64,000 nt of DNA from Paraescarpia echinospica (Eukaryota > Annelida > Polychaeta > Sabellida > Siboglinidae): NCBI GenBank assembly GCA_020002185.1, contig CM034537.1:15197262-15261261 (forward strand). The letters run 5' to 3'. This document shows, in pieces, positions 28,420-39,076 of the stretch. The position numbers and the translations under genes were made by a program. Position 1 is the stretch's first letter. Each line of letters starts with the position of its first letter. The notes below the pieces were generated by a model. That model saw only the letters and a program-made list of their open reading frames with translations, searched no databases and was not told where the DNA came from.

Positions 28420-29334
28420 GTTTTGGCGGGAAATATTTTATTTCACCAGCTATCCGACAGGGGCGCTTTTTAAGTTTTGGCGGGAAATATTTTAGTCGCG
28501 AAAAATTCCGCTAGGTGGCGCTATCTAGTTTTGGCGGGAAATATTTTAGTTCACAAACTATCCGTCAGGGGGCGCTGTTCTAGTTTGGCGGGAAATAATT
28601 TTTTGGCGGGAAATAATTTAGTTTACCAACTATCCGCCAGATGGCGCTGTTCTAGTTTTGGAGGGAAATAATTAGTTCACCAACTATCCGCCAGGGGGAG
28701 TGTTTTGGCGGGAAATATTTTAGAAGCGAAAAATTCCGCTAGGTGGCGCTATCTAGTTTTGGCGGGAAATATTTCAGTTCACCAACTATCCGCCAGGGGA
28801 GCTATTTTGGTTTTGGCGGGAATTAATTAGTTCACCAACTATCCGCCAGATGGCGCTGTTCTAGTTTTGGCGGGAAATAATTAGTTCACCAACTATCCGC
28901 CAGGGGGAGTGTTTTGGCGGGAAATATTTTAGAAGCGAAAAATTCCGCTAGGTGGCGCTATCTAGTTTTGGCGGGAAATATTTCAGTTCACCAACTATCC
29001 GCCAGGGGAGCTATTTTGGTTTTGGCGGGAATTAATTAGGTCACCAACTATCCGCCAGGGGGCGCGATTATATTTTTGGCGGGAAATATTTTAATTTAGT
29101 TCACCAACTATCCGCTAGGCGGCGCTATTTTAGTTCCGGAAAATTCCGGTAGGTGGCACCACGTGACATTGACATACATCCGGGTCGCGTGACCTTTGAC
29201 CTTGCCCTACATCCGGGTACTTGACCTTGACCTTGACATACATACGGGTACTTGACCTTGACCTACATCCGGGTACTTTGCACTTGCACCCATCCGAATC
29301 CAACCATGCCCGGTAAGGGACCTCCTTTACTACT
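28420..29334 (-). repeat. Right terminal repeat of element 1 (E2F- and CTCF-like array)
   Basis: About 14 units of TTTTGGCGGGAAATATTTTA, GTTCACCAACTATCCGCC and AGGGGGCGCT (variants CTAGGTGGCGCT, CCAGATGGCGCT), then the GTACTTGACCTTGACC zone with TGACCTTTGACCT at 29190-29202, ending CCTCCTTTACTACT. Inverse of the left end. Larger-scale repeats are visible: 28690-28830 and 28900-29040 are near-identical. Confidence 0.9.
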
Positions 29335-29340
29335 CACGCA

Positions 29341-30781
29341 CAAACGCCTGTGGATTTCTTGTCCACTTACCATTTACAAGGTGTTACGTTGTGAGTAGAT
29401 TAGGCTTGACGTATCGATCGCTGGTAATTCATGCGAACAACGATCAGCTGAGTACGTTGACTTTATAAGGTTCATTCACGTCAACGTGAACCGTATTTTA
29501 TACAATATGCTTTTTTCAAGTTTTGCTAAGATTAGTTATATATATATATATATATATATATTATTATATATATGTATACAGGTGTATATATCAATGTATG
29601 CTGTTTGATCTAACCACCAATCACAGTACTTTAATAATCGATTATCTGTAAAACAATGGCGTTAAAGTGATACAAGTTCTTATATATATTGATAATTATA
29701 GGAGAAAATCATGATGAAAAACGAATGAATAAAAATTGCGTATTAACGACTAAGTGTCTGCATAAACCAATGAGCACACGGTAGTTAAAATACATTGTTT
29801 AGCATATGACTAGCTTGCACCAATAGTAAACGACACAAATTATGTTGATAAATCCGCCCCGTACTTGTCATTAACTCCACCCATTATGGCACCTCTATGA
29901 TGATGTTATTTATGCTATGTCATGAACGTTATCGTACATTCTCCACACCACCGATTCGCAGTTAGATCGATCACGCTCTGGGCGTTGGGATTAGGCGACA
30001 ACGAGTACTTGTGTAAGGATCTGCGGGACTAATGCAATTAATCGGGGTTACTTGGAACAGTTATTCCCTTTTACGATGTGCATTTTGCAAGCATTCACGA
30101 TCATCACCTGTGCTATTGTTTTTATTTTGTTGGGTTTGCATTTCAATATGCTTAAGACTGCTTAAATATTCTGTATTAAAAGAGGGATGTTCAATTTTTA
30201 CGGTGTTCCAAGAAAGCATTGAACTAATTTCTATAAGTAACCATCATTCTCTTTTCAGGGTTGCTGTTTATGACATTATGTTTGCTTAATGTACTTACTG
30301 CAGTTGAGTTTTGTAACTCTATAAACGGAACTAAGAAAATAAAAGACAATGAGAGACAATAAATCAAATGTAGTGAATGGCATTCCACAAAGGCTTTGAA
30401 CGGAAACATGTACGCAAATGTTTGCAACAGTAGCAAACGTTTCTAACGGAGTAATGACTTTATCCCTTCCATATGACGTGCAAGTTAAACAATAGCCTAG
30501 ACCTGGTGTTTGTTGAGGAAGCCTTTTCATGCAACCACTGCCTCTATTATAATCGCTGATGCTATCGATTGCTTTTCGCGTCACTGTTACATGTGGCAAT
30601 TCTAACATAATGGGATGGACTATGATAAATAATTAAATGCAAGTGCAATAGCATGTAAGTGTGTATCAACCTCAGCAAAATGAGGCTTAAATGAAATAAA
30701 TCCAAGGAAGCAATTATATTATTAAACGCGTTGTGTTGTCTTCTTTATGGAGACAACACGTCTCTTGGTGTCATACTAGTG
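29341..30781. other. Spacer between elements 1 and 2, no gene
   Basis: AT-rich, with a (TA)n tract near 29537-29575. Short ORFs near 30032-30289 and 30276-30608 resemble nothing I recognise. Confidence 0.5.
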
Positions 30782-30787
30782 CACCGT

Positions 30788-31500
30788 AGTAGTAAAGGAG
30801 GTTAAGTAGCGCGTACGGTGGCGCTGCGCAGAGGAAGATCAAGAGCAAAGTACCCGGATGTAGGTCAAGTACCCGGATGTAGGTCAAGGTCAAGGCCAAA
30901 TATCACACGACCGGATGTAGGTCAAGGTCACGTGGCGCACCTACCGGACAGTTGGTGAACTAAAACAGCGCCACCTAGTGGATATATCGTGAACTAAAAC
31001 AGCGCCACCTGACGGATAGTTGGTGAACTAAAGCAATGTCCGGTCCAAGCTGGGACTAAAATATGTTGACCCGCAGCGCCCATAGCGGGATATTTTGGAA
31101 CCAAAGCAGCGCCACCTGTCGAATAGGTCATGGATTAAAAGCAGCGCCACATGGCGGAATTTTTTGGAACTAAAATAGTTTTACAATAGCGCCACCTAGC
31201 GGAATTTTTCGGGACTGCCTATGCAAGTGGTGCCATCTTGTGGACAAATTGTTAACTAAATGTTCGGGTACTGCAAATATTCGTGTCTCTTGCACGCTTG
31301 CGTGCAATAGAGCCCCCTGACGGGTACATCACGAACCACAAACATCATCCCCTAGTGGCTAAGTGGGCGAACCACATAAGAGTACGGCAAAAATTCGTGT
31401 CTGTTGTTTTTTCTCGTCCATAAACTCCTGGTGGATATATCATCATCAACTGAAAGCACCCCTGTTAGATAAGTGGTGAACTAAATATAGGTCCAAACCT
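30788..31500 (+). repeat. Left terminal repeat of element 2
   Basis: AGTAGTAAAGGAGG, then TCAAGAGCAAAGTACCCGG and GTAGGTCAAGGTCAAGG, then degenerate GCGCCACCTAGCGGAAT-type units. TTTGGCGGGAAA-type sites, abundant in element 1, are missing here. Confidence 0.88.
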
Positions 31501-31625
31501 GACGAATCGGTAGAGATGCACGAGGTGAGTTGGTTATACAGGTAGTGATCTGGTTAGCCATCATTTTGAGCTCTCGTCACAAAAGAGTATTAGCTATTCT
31601 CATAGGTTAGAAATTTCGTGTTCGT

Positions 31626-31694
31626 TCGGCACGACCACGTGACCTTTATGTTCTGTCGAACTGTTATAAAAAAATACGTTTGTGTTGTAATAAA
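31626..31694 (+). promoter_or_regulatory. Shared CACGTG block, TATAAAAA and AATAAA in left arm of element 2
   Basis: TTCGGCACGACCACGTGACC, then TTATAAAAAAATACG, then TTGTAATAAACTGTGC with AATAAA at 31689-31694. The inverse lies at about 43940-44010. TTGTAATAAA with its surroundings also occurs on the minus strand of element 1 at 28033. The arrangement looks like promoter and poly(A) parts left from a gene-bearing ancestor. Confidence 0.45.
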
Positions 31695-31779
31695 CTGTGC
31701 AAACCTCATCTTGTGTCTTTTTCATAGTGTAATGCAAAGCGTATGTTGGGAACCATACTAATAGTCTTACACATCACAA

Positions 31780-32112
31780 GTATGTCTGTGTAGTTCAGTA
31801 CAGATATGTTAACCACTTATGTATCTGTGTAGTTCAGTACAGATACGTTAACAAGTTATGTCTGTGTGTGTAGTTCAGTACAGATACGTTAACCACTTAT
31901 GTCTGTGTAGTTCAGTACAGATACGTTAACAACTTATGTCTGTGTAGTTCAGTACAGATACGTTAACCACTTATGTATGTGTAGTGCAGTACAGTTATGT
32001 TAACCACTTATGTCTATGTGTAGTTCAGTACAGATACGGTAACCACTTATGTCTGTGAAGTTCAGTACAGTTATGTTAACCACTTATGTCTGTGTAGTTC
32101 AGTACAGAGATG
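31780..32112 (+). repeat. Cassette a: GTGTAGTTCAGTACAG satellite
   Basis: About ten units of TCTGTGTAGTTCAGTACAGA followed by TACGTTAACCACTTATG. Mirrored at 43515-43860. Confidence 0.9.
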
Positions 32113-32785
32113 TTAATGTACTCAGACCAACTAGTGGTGCAAACGAAACACTATGCTTTGACCAACACACGGCACGAATCGAACTCAGACCAACTAGTTG
32201 CGTAAACGAAACAGAAACTTAACCGATTACGCTGCACGAATTGAACTCAGACCAACTAGTTACGTAAACGAAACAGAAACTTAACCGATTACGCTGCACA
32301 AATTGAACTCAGATCAACTAGTCACGCAAACGAAACACTATGCTTTGACCAACACGCTGAACGAATCGATCTATAGACACGAGTTGTACAAACGAAACAC
32401 TACCCTTTGACCAACACTTGTCACAAATTGAACTCAGATCAACTAGTCACGCAAACGAAACACTATGCTTTGACCAACACACTGAACGAATCGAACTATA
32501 GATACGAGTTGTACAAAGGAAACACTATGTTTTGACCAACATGCGGCACGAATTGAACTCAGACCAATTACGAATTGAACTCAGACCAACTAGTTGCGCA
32601 AACGAAACAGAAACTTAACCGATTACGCTGCACGAATTGAACTTAGACCAACTAGTGGGACAAACGAAAAACTAAACTTAGACCAACACGTTGCACAAAT
32701 TGAACCATAGACACGAGTTGCACAAATGAAACACTAAACTTAGCCCAACAGGTTACACGAATTGAACTTAGACCAACTAAACACA
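32113..32785 (+). repeat. Cassette b: CAGACCAACTAGT satellite
   Basis: Units of GAACTCAGACCAACTAGTTG with CAAACGAAACAGAAACTTAA or CACTATGCTTTGACCAACAC. Mirrored at about 42715-43510. Confidence 0.88.
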
Positions 32786-32789
32786 TCAC

Positions 32790-33640
32790 ACGATACTATG
32801 GCCGAGATATGTCACGAGATTTCGAATGATACGTCATACGAGATTACCGACGAGACAAGAGACGATACTATGACCGAGATATGTCACGAGACTACGGATG
32901 ACACATCACACGAGAGTACCGACGAGACAAGAGACGAGACTATGACCGAGATATGTCACGAGACTACGGATGACACATCACACGAGAGTACCGACGAGAC
33001 AAGAGACGAGACTATGACCGAGATATGTCACGAGACTACGGATGACACATCACACGAGACTACGGATGACACATCACACGAGAGTACCGACGAGACAAGA
33101 GACGATACTATGATCGAGATATGTCACGAGACTACGGATGACACTTCACACGAGACTACGGATGACACATCACACGAGACTATGACCGAGATATGTCACG
33201 AGACTACGGATGACACTTCACACGAGACAACGGATGACACATCACACGAGACTATGACCGAGATATGTCACGAGACTACGGATGACACTTCACACGAGAC
33301 TACGGATGACACATCACACGAGAGTACCGACGAGACAAGAGACGAGACTATGACCGAGATATGTTAAGAGACTTCGGATGACACATCACACGAGAGTACC
33401 GACGAGACAAGAGACGAGACTATGACCGAGATATTTCACGAGACTACGGATGACACGTCATACGAGAGTACCGACGAGACAAGAGACGAGACTATGTCAC
33501 GAGACTACGGATGACACATCACACGAGAGTACCGACGAGACAAGAGACGAGACTATGACCGAGATATGTCACGAGACTACGGATGACACATCACACGAGA
33601 CTACGGATGACACATCACATGAGAGTACCGACGAGACACG
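32790..33640 (+). repeat. Cassette c: 72-bp satellite, left arm
   Basis: Tandem 72-bp units on the plus strand containing GACTATGACCGAGATATGTC and GAGAGTACCGACGAGACAAG. One frame stays open for 201 codons. Mirrored at 41745-42700 and related to 27291-27830. Confidence 0.92.
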
Positions 33641-33907
33641 AGTTGTACAAACGAAACACTATGCTTTGACCAACACGTGTCACGAATTGAACTTAGACCA
33701 ACTAATGGGACAAACGAAACACTAAACTTAGACCAACACGTTGCACGAACCAAACTATAGACACGAGTTGCACAAACGTAACACTAGACTTAGCCCAACA
33801 GGTTGCACGAACCAAACTATAGACACGAGTTGCACAAACGTAACACTAGACTTAGCCCAACAGGTTGCACGAATCAAACTATAGACACGAGTTGCACAAA
33901 CGAAACA
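33640..33907 (+). repeat. Cassette d, first part (interrupted by a LINE)
   Basis: Units of CTATAGACACGAGTTGCACA and ACTAGACTTAGCCCAACAGG. Continues at 37185 after the LINE insertion; the two parts join in register. Confidence 0.88.
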
Positions 33908-34041
33908 AGATTTAACAAGATTGCCATCCAGAAAATTACTCTGGATGGCAGGTGGACAAGGAAGCCTTTTGGCTTATCGAGAGTCCAATACTTTTTATCT
34001 ACGTGTATCCCGCCTTTTTAAGGTGTGTGTCGATTTTATTT

Positions 34042-36711
34042 TTAAACATTCACGCTACTAGCACCAACACAATCAGGAGATAATCTGTTCCATTCATTTA
34101 CAGTCCTTTGTGAGAATGAGAACTTTCTTATATCTAATCTACACTGCTCCTTTACTAATGTAGCTTCATGTCCTCTGGTCCTTCTATTTTTCTTAACTGA
34201 GAAAAAAATGTTTCTATCAATATTTTCATAACCATTCAATATTTTAAACACTTCTATGTGATCTCCTCTCAATCTCCTGGTCTCTAATGTTGTTAAACCA
34301 CATTCTTTTAGGCGTATTTCGTAACTAAGATCCCTCAGATTTGGTATCATTTTAGTCGCTCTCCTCTGTACTCTTTCTAGCATATCTATGTCCTTCTTGC
34401 GATATGGCCTCCATGCTTGTATACAATATTCTAAATGAGGCCTCACTATTGTTTTGTACAGCGGTACTATTAATTCTTTTTTCTTATACGCTATATTTCG
34501 CCTAATTAATCCAAGGATTTGATTTCCCTTTGACGCTGCAATTCCGCACTGCTCTGAAACCTTCATATCAGCACTAATGGTTAACCCCAAGTCCTTTTCT
34601 TTTACAGTAGTACTTAGAACAGTACCCCCCATTTTATATTTTACCTCTTCATTCCCATGACCTGTGTGGAGGCATTTACATTTCCCAAAATTGAACAGCA
34701 TTTGCCACTTTTCAGACCATTTGATCAACCTATCAAGATCATCTTGTAAATGCTGTCTGTCTCCATCACTTTTAATCCTTCTAAACACTTTTGTATCATC
34801 CGCAAATTTTAACACCTTGCTTGTTATATCATCGTCCAAATCGTTGATATATATTAAGAATAATATAGGTCCTAGTACTGATCCCTGTGGTACCCCACTC
34901 AATACCGATTTCCAGTTTGAAGCCTCCCCATCAACTACTACACGTTGTCTTCTGTCATTCAGCCATTTTTCTATCCAGTTTATTATACCATTTCCTATGC
35001 CATGGGCCTTTAGCTTAAGGAGTAATCTTTGATGTGGTACTTTGTCGAAAGCTTTTTGAAAATCTAAATAGATGATATCTACTGGTGATCCCTCATCTAC
35101 CCACCTAGTGATGTCTTCCAAAAAACATAACATATTTGTTAAGCATGACCTCGCTTTTAAAAACCCATGTTGAGATGGGTTTATCAAGTTATGTTTAACA
35201 AGAAAATCCACCATGTGATCTTTAATTAGTCTTTCTAATAATTTGCAAATCACTGATGTTAAACTCACTGGTCTATAGTTCTCTGACTTGTTTCTCGAAC
35301 CTTTTTTAAATAACGGTATAATGTTTGCCTCTTTCCATTCTAAAGGAACCACTCCCTCTTCTAATGACAAATTGAAAACTGTTGCAAGCGGTACGCTAAT
35401 TTGTTCTACAATTTCCAATAGTAGTTTGGGCGGAATCCCGTCCACTCCAGGTGATTTATTATCCTTCATAGCCCTTATTTTCTTAGCTACCATTTCCGAG
35501 GTTACAACTAACTGTCCTAAATAGTCTGAATCTGCCCCCTTGAACTTAGCCTCTGGTACTGGCAGTGAACTAATATCTTCCCTGGTAAACACTGAACTAA
35601 AATACTCATTCAGGTCTTCTGCCATTAAGAATCCCTCTGATATTGTATTTCCAGCACTATCTTCTAGAGGACCGACCTTATCCTGAACTTTCTGTTTGCT
35701 TCGAATATACGCATAAAAACTCTTACTGTCATGTTTTATATTACTGGCTAATTTTTTTTCATAGCTTCTCTTTGAATTTCTAATTTCAGCTGTAGCTTGA
35801 TTAAGTGCTTCTTTATAAATGTTGTAGTCTTCATCATTTCCAGTACATCTATATGACTTCCACATCATTTGTTTATACTTAATTTTTCTAATGGCTTCTT
35901 TCGATAAGTGTTTCTTTTTAGACCGTTTCCCTTGTTTTTTGAAAGGTACAAATTTATCGACTATGCACTTAATTTCACTATTTAAGATATTCCAGCATTC
36001 GGTTGCTGTCTTATTCTTCAGTGTGTTATTCCAGTCTATCTTTGCTAAATATTTCCTCATGTCCTTATACCTTCCTTTGTGGAAATTTCTCCTATACTGC
36101 TTTTTACTATTCCTTTCTGATTTTACTTTGATGGTAAAATGTATCTGGTTGTGATCACTACTCCCCAGTGGCTCACATATCTTGACATTGTCAACTAATT
36201 CTTTCTGTGAGGACAAAACTAAGTCTAACACATTCTCTCCCCTGGTTGGTTCTAGCACATGTTGAGAAAGGAAACTATCTTGTACTAAAACTAAAAACTT
36301 GTGGTCCTCACTCCCCATACTCTGTAGAGATTTCCATTGTATATGCCCATGGTTAAAGTCCCCCATAATAATACAGTTCCGTTTGCTTACTTCCCTTATA
36401 GCGTTTTGTATTTTTTCATTCTCTTCTATGCTTATGTTTGGACTTCGATAAACTAACCCAACTGTTAACGTTGAGTTTCCTGTAACTATGTTACACCAAA
36501 CAGCTTCTTCGCAATCTGCTTCTCTTTCTAATTTTATTTCATAAGCCTGGATAGATTCTTTAATATATAAAATAACTCCACCTCCCTTTCTTCCTATTCT
36601 ATCTTTCCTAAACATTACATATCCTGTTAGTCCCAATTCGGCATCTGATATATCAGTGGTGGCCCACGATTCGGTTATACCTATTATGTGAGGGTCAATA
36701 TCTTCTACCAT
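34042..36711 (-). CDS. LINE ORF2: APE endonuclease and reverse transcriptase (889 aa, intact frame)
   Basis: The first ATG is at 36711; the endonuclease frame extends upstream without ATG to include LNARSIVNKRSELN, so the true start is uncertain. Endonuclease signatures: ITESW, GGGVILYI, GDFNHGHI and SSDHNQIHF. RT signatures: YRPVSLTSVICKLLERL, IYLDFQKAFDKVPH, SGVPQGSVLGPILFLIYIND and the catalytic FADDTKVF. C-terminal: LEYCIQAWRPY, RRATKMI, and SFSQRTVNEWNRL, as in CR1-group elements. The frame is intact, so the copy is young. It is a retroelement protein, not part of the Polinton. Confidence 0.93.
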   Translation of the reverse strand: MVEDIDPHIIGITESWATTDISDAELGLTGYVMFRKDRIGRKGGGVILYIKESIQAYEIKLEREADCEEAVWCNIVTGNSTLTVGLVYRSPNISIEENEKIQNAIREVSKRNCIIMGDFNHGHIQWKSLQSMGSEDHKFLVLVQDSFLSQHVLEPTRGENVLDLVLSSQKELVDNVKICEPLGSSDHNQIHFTIKVKSERNSKKQYRRNFHKGRYKDMRKYLAKIDWNNTLKNKTATECWNILNSEIKCIVDKFVPFKKQGKRSKKKHLSKEAIRKIKYKQMMWKSYRCTGNDEDYNIYKEALNQATAEIRNSKRSYEKKLASNIKHDSKSFYAYIRSKQKVQDKVGPLEDSAGNTISEGFLMAEDLNEYFSSVFTREDISSLPVPEAKFKGADSDYLGQLVVTSEMVAKKIRAMKDNKSPGVDGIPPKLLLEIVEQISVPLATVFNLSLEEGVVPLEWKEANIIPLFKKGSRNKSENYRPVSLTSVICKLLERLIKDHMVDFLVKHNLINPSQHGFLKARSCLTNMLCFLEDITRWVDEGSPVDIIYLDFQKAFDKVPHQRLLLKLKAHGIGNGIINWIEKWLNDRRQRVVVDGEASNWKSVLSGVPQGSVLGPILFLIYINDLDDDITSKVLKFADDTKVFRRIKSDGDRQHLQDDLDRLIKWSEKWQMLFNFGKCKCLHTGHGNEEVKYKMGGTVLSTTVKEKDLGLTISADMKVSEQCGIAASKGNQILGLIRRNIAYKKKELIVPLYKTIVRPHLEYCIQAWRPYRKKDIDMLERVQRRATKMIPNLRDLSYEIRLKECGLTTLETRRLRGDHIEVFKILNGYENIDRNIFFSVKKNRRTRGHEATLVKEQCRLDIRKFSFSQRTVNEWNRLSPDCVGASSVNV

Positions 36712-36875
36712 AATGTTTAGTTCACTTCTTTTGTTTACTATGCTCCTTGCATTTAAACAAATGCATTTATATCCTGATTCAGAACAGTTTTCCAGGCTGT
36801 TCTTTGCCGATTTATTTCTGCTGTCTTTATCTATGCCTCCAGTTTCAGGCTTCTCTGTGAATCCCCCCTGCGAAT

Positions 36876-37184
36876 CTAGTTTAAATAGATGCAGCCTGTC
36901 CCACTGTCAACAGATTGCAGCAAGTTCTCTGAGAAAACTGCTGCCCCCTTTCCACTTAGATGTAGGCCATCTCTCATGTACATATCTTCCCTCCCAACAA
37001 AGTATCCCCATAAATCTACGAATCCCACCCCCTCTTCTTTACACATCTGCTCAACTAGTGCGTTGATCGCCATCCTCTTGCAGTTTCTATATGTCGGCCC
37101 CCTTCCTCCCATTACTGGCAAAATTCCTGAGAGGATAATCTGTTCTACTCTTGTCCTCTTTAACTTCTTCACTAACTGTCTGTA
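36876..37184 (-). pseudogene. LINE ORF1 fragment: SGNH esterase domain, C-terminal half
   Basis: Encodes VEQIILSGILPVMGGRG, then an Asp-x-x-His block in YMRDGLHLSGKGAAVF (SGNH block V). An esterase domain in ORF1 is known from CR1/L2-type LINEs. The 5' part is missing by truncation; the ORF runs on into satellite by chance. Confidence 0.75.
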
Positions 37185-37840
37185 CACTAAACTTAGCCCA
37201 ACAGGTTGCACGAATGGAACCATAGACACGATTTGCACAAACGACAAACTAAACTTAGACCAACACGTTGCACGAACCAAACTATAGACACGAGTTGCAC
37301 AAACGTAACACTAGACTTAACCCAACAGGTTGCACGAATCAAACTATAGACACGAGGTGCACAAACGAAACACTAAACTTAGCCCAACAGGTTGCACGAA
37401 TTGAACCATAGACACGAGTTGCACAAACGAAACACTAAACTTAGACCAACACGTTGCACGAACCAAACTATAGACACGAGTTGCACAAACGAAACACTAA
37501 ACTTAGCCCAACAGGTTGCACGAATTGAACTTAGACCAACTAGTGGGACAAACGAAACACTAAACTTAGACCAACACGTTGCACGAACCAAACTATAGAC
37601 ACGAGTTGCACAAACGTAACACTAGACTTAGCCCAACAGGTTGCACGAATCAAACTATAGACACGAGTTGCACAAACGAAACTTTAAACTTAGCCCAACA
37701 GGTTGCACGAATTGAACTTAGACCAACTAGTGGGACAAACGAAACATTAAACTTAGACCAACACGTTGCACGAACCACCCTATAGACACGAGTTGCACAA
37801 ACGAAACACTAGACTTAGCCCAACAGGTTACACGAATTGA
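37185..37840 (+). repeat. Cassette d, second part
   Basis: Units of TAGCCCAACAGGTTGCACGA and ATAGACACGAGTTGCACAAA, with some TAGACCAACTAGTGGGACAA. Mirrored at 41085-41745. Confidence 0.9.
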
Positions 37841-38030
37841 ACGGGTTATCGTGTGAGATTCCCTCAAAAGGAAGCAAAGCAAAGCAAATAGAGGGATTAT
37901 CAAAGCAAAGCAAAGCAAATAGACAGGTTATCGCCAAAGCAAAGCAAAGCAATTAGACGTGTTATCAAAGCAAAGCAAAGCAAATAGACGTGTTATCGCG
38001 TGAGATTTGCTTCAAAAGGAAGCACAGCAA
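37840..38030 (+). repeat. Cassette e: CAAAG satellite
   Basis: AAAGCAAAGCAAAGCAAATAG with GTGTTATCGCGTGAGATTTG. Mirrored at 40730-41070 and shared with element 1 (26622-27290). Confidence 0.9.
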
Positions 38031-38395
38031 AGCCACTCACTCACCCTTCGTGGCTGTTCACTCACTCACTCACTCACTCACTCATTCACCCTTCGTTTCT
38101 GTTCACTCACTCACTCACTCACTCACTCACCCTTCGTATCTGTTCACTCACTCACTCACCCTTCGTATCTGTTCACTCACTCACTCACTCACTCACCCTT
38201 CGTTTCTGTTCACTCACTCACTCACTCACCCTTCGTATCTGTTCACTCACTCACTCACTCACCCTTCGTATCTGTTCACTTACTCATTCTCTCACTCACT
38301 CACCCTTCGTGTCTGTTCACTCACTCACTCACTCACTCACTCACCCTTCGTGTCTGTTCACGCAGTCACTCACTCACGCACTCATTACACTATGC
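38030..38395 (+). repeat. Cassette f: (CACT)n with CCTTCGTATCTGTT
   Basis: CACTCACTCACTCACCCTTC and GTATCTGTTCA repeated about nine times. All three forward frames stay open for long stretches because of the repeat; not a gene. Mirrored at 40330-40715. Confidence 0.9.
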
Positions 38396-38409
38396 TTTGA
38401 CCAACACGC

Positions 38410-38980
38410 TGCACAAACATCACACGAGAGTACCGACGAGACAAGAGACGAGACTATGACCGAGATATATCACGAGACTACGGATGTCACATCACACGAG
38501 ACTACGGATGACACATCACACGAGAGTACCGACGAGACAATGTCCGAGATATATCACGAGACTACGGATGATACATCACACGAGACTACGAGTGGTGTGT
38601 CTAATGTTCACGAGACTTCGGATGACACATCACACGAGAGTACCGACGAGACAAGAGACGAGACTATGGCCGAGATATGTTACGAGACTACGGATGACAC
38701 ATTACACGAGACTACGGATGACACATCACGCGAGAGTACCGACGAGACAAGAGACGAGACTATGTCCGAGATATGTCACGAGACTATGGCCGAGATATGT
38801 CATGAGACTATGACCGAGACTACGGATGACACATCACACGAGAGTAAGGACGAGACAAGAGATATGCTACGAGACTACGGATGACACATCACACGAGACT
38901 ACGGATGTCACATCACACGAGAGTACGGACGAGACAAGAGATACGCCACGAGACATTCAAAGAGGTGACCATCATGGTTT
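38410..38980 (+). repeat. Cassette c, inner copy, left arm
   Basis: Second 72-bp-type array, more diverged, containing a unique segment GAGTGGTGTGTCTAATGTTC. Mirrored at 39730-40290 with the same unique segment. Confidence 0.88.
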
Positions 38981-39076
38981 CCGACGCCACTCAACGGACA
39001 CCAATGTAATTAGTCAGAGTATAGCCATCTATCGATCATTATAGTTCTCTATTCGTTGACACATATTCGTTGGGAA

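Larger units (their letters stand above)
16704..29334. mobile_element. Element 1: complete 12.6-kb Polinton-like element encoding DNA polymerase B
   Basis: The element starts AGTAGTAAAGGAGGTCCC and ends with the exact inverse, and is flanked on both sides by CACGCA (16698-16703 and 29335-29340), a 6-bp target duplication. The outer ~90 bp are nearly identical inverted copies; further inside, the termini are made of the same tandem unit in opposite orientation. Genes: a spliced polymerase on the plus strand and a convergent C2HC-finger/MALVDP protein on the minus strand. No integrase, packaging ATPase, protease or capsid gene is seen. The right third is satellite DNA. It is either a polymerase-only derivative needing integrase in trans, or has lost its virion half. 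Confidence 0.92.
33908..37184 (-). mobile_element. CR1-like LINE copy A, inserted in cassette d of element 2
   Basis: A 3.28-kb minus-strand LINE, 5'-truncated inside ORF1 at 37184. The 3' end carries a hairpin (33923-33949) followed by an ATCTTGTTAAATCTTG tail. It interrupts AAACGAAACA|CTAAAC of the satellite. ORF2 is intact. The left arm alone carries it, so it inserted after the palindrome formed. Confidence 0.9.

Noticed and set aside
38000..38884. 294-codon and overlapping 136- and 150-codon ORFs in the CACT and 72-bp arrays
   Set aside because: All forward frames are open because the repeat lacks stop codons; no domain and no conserved start.
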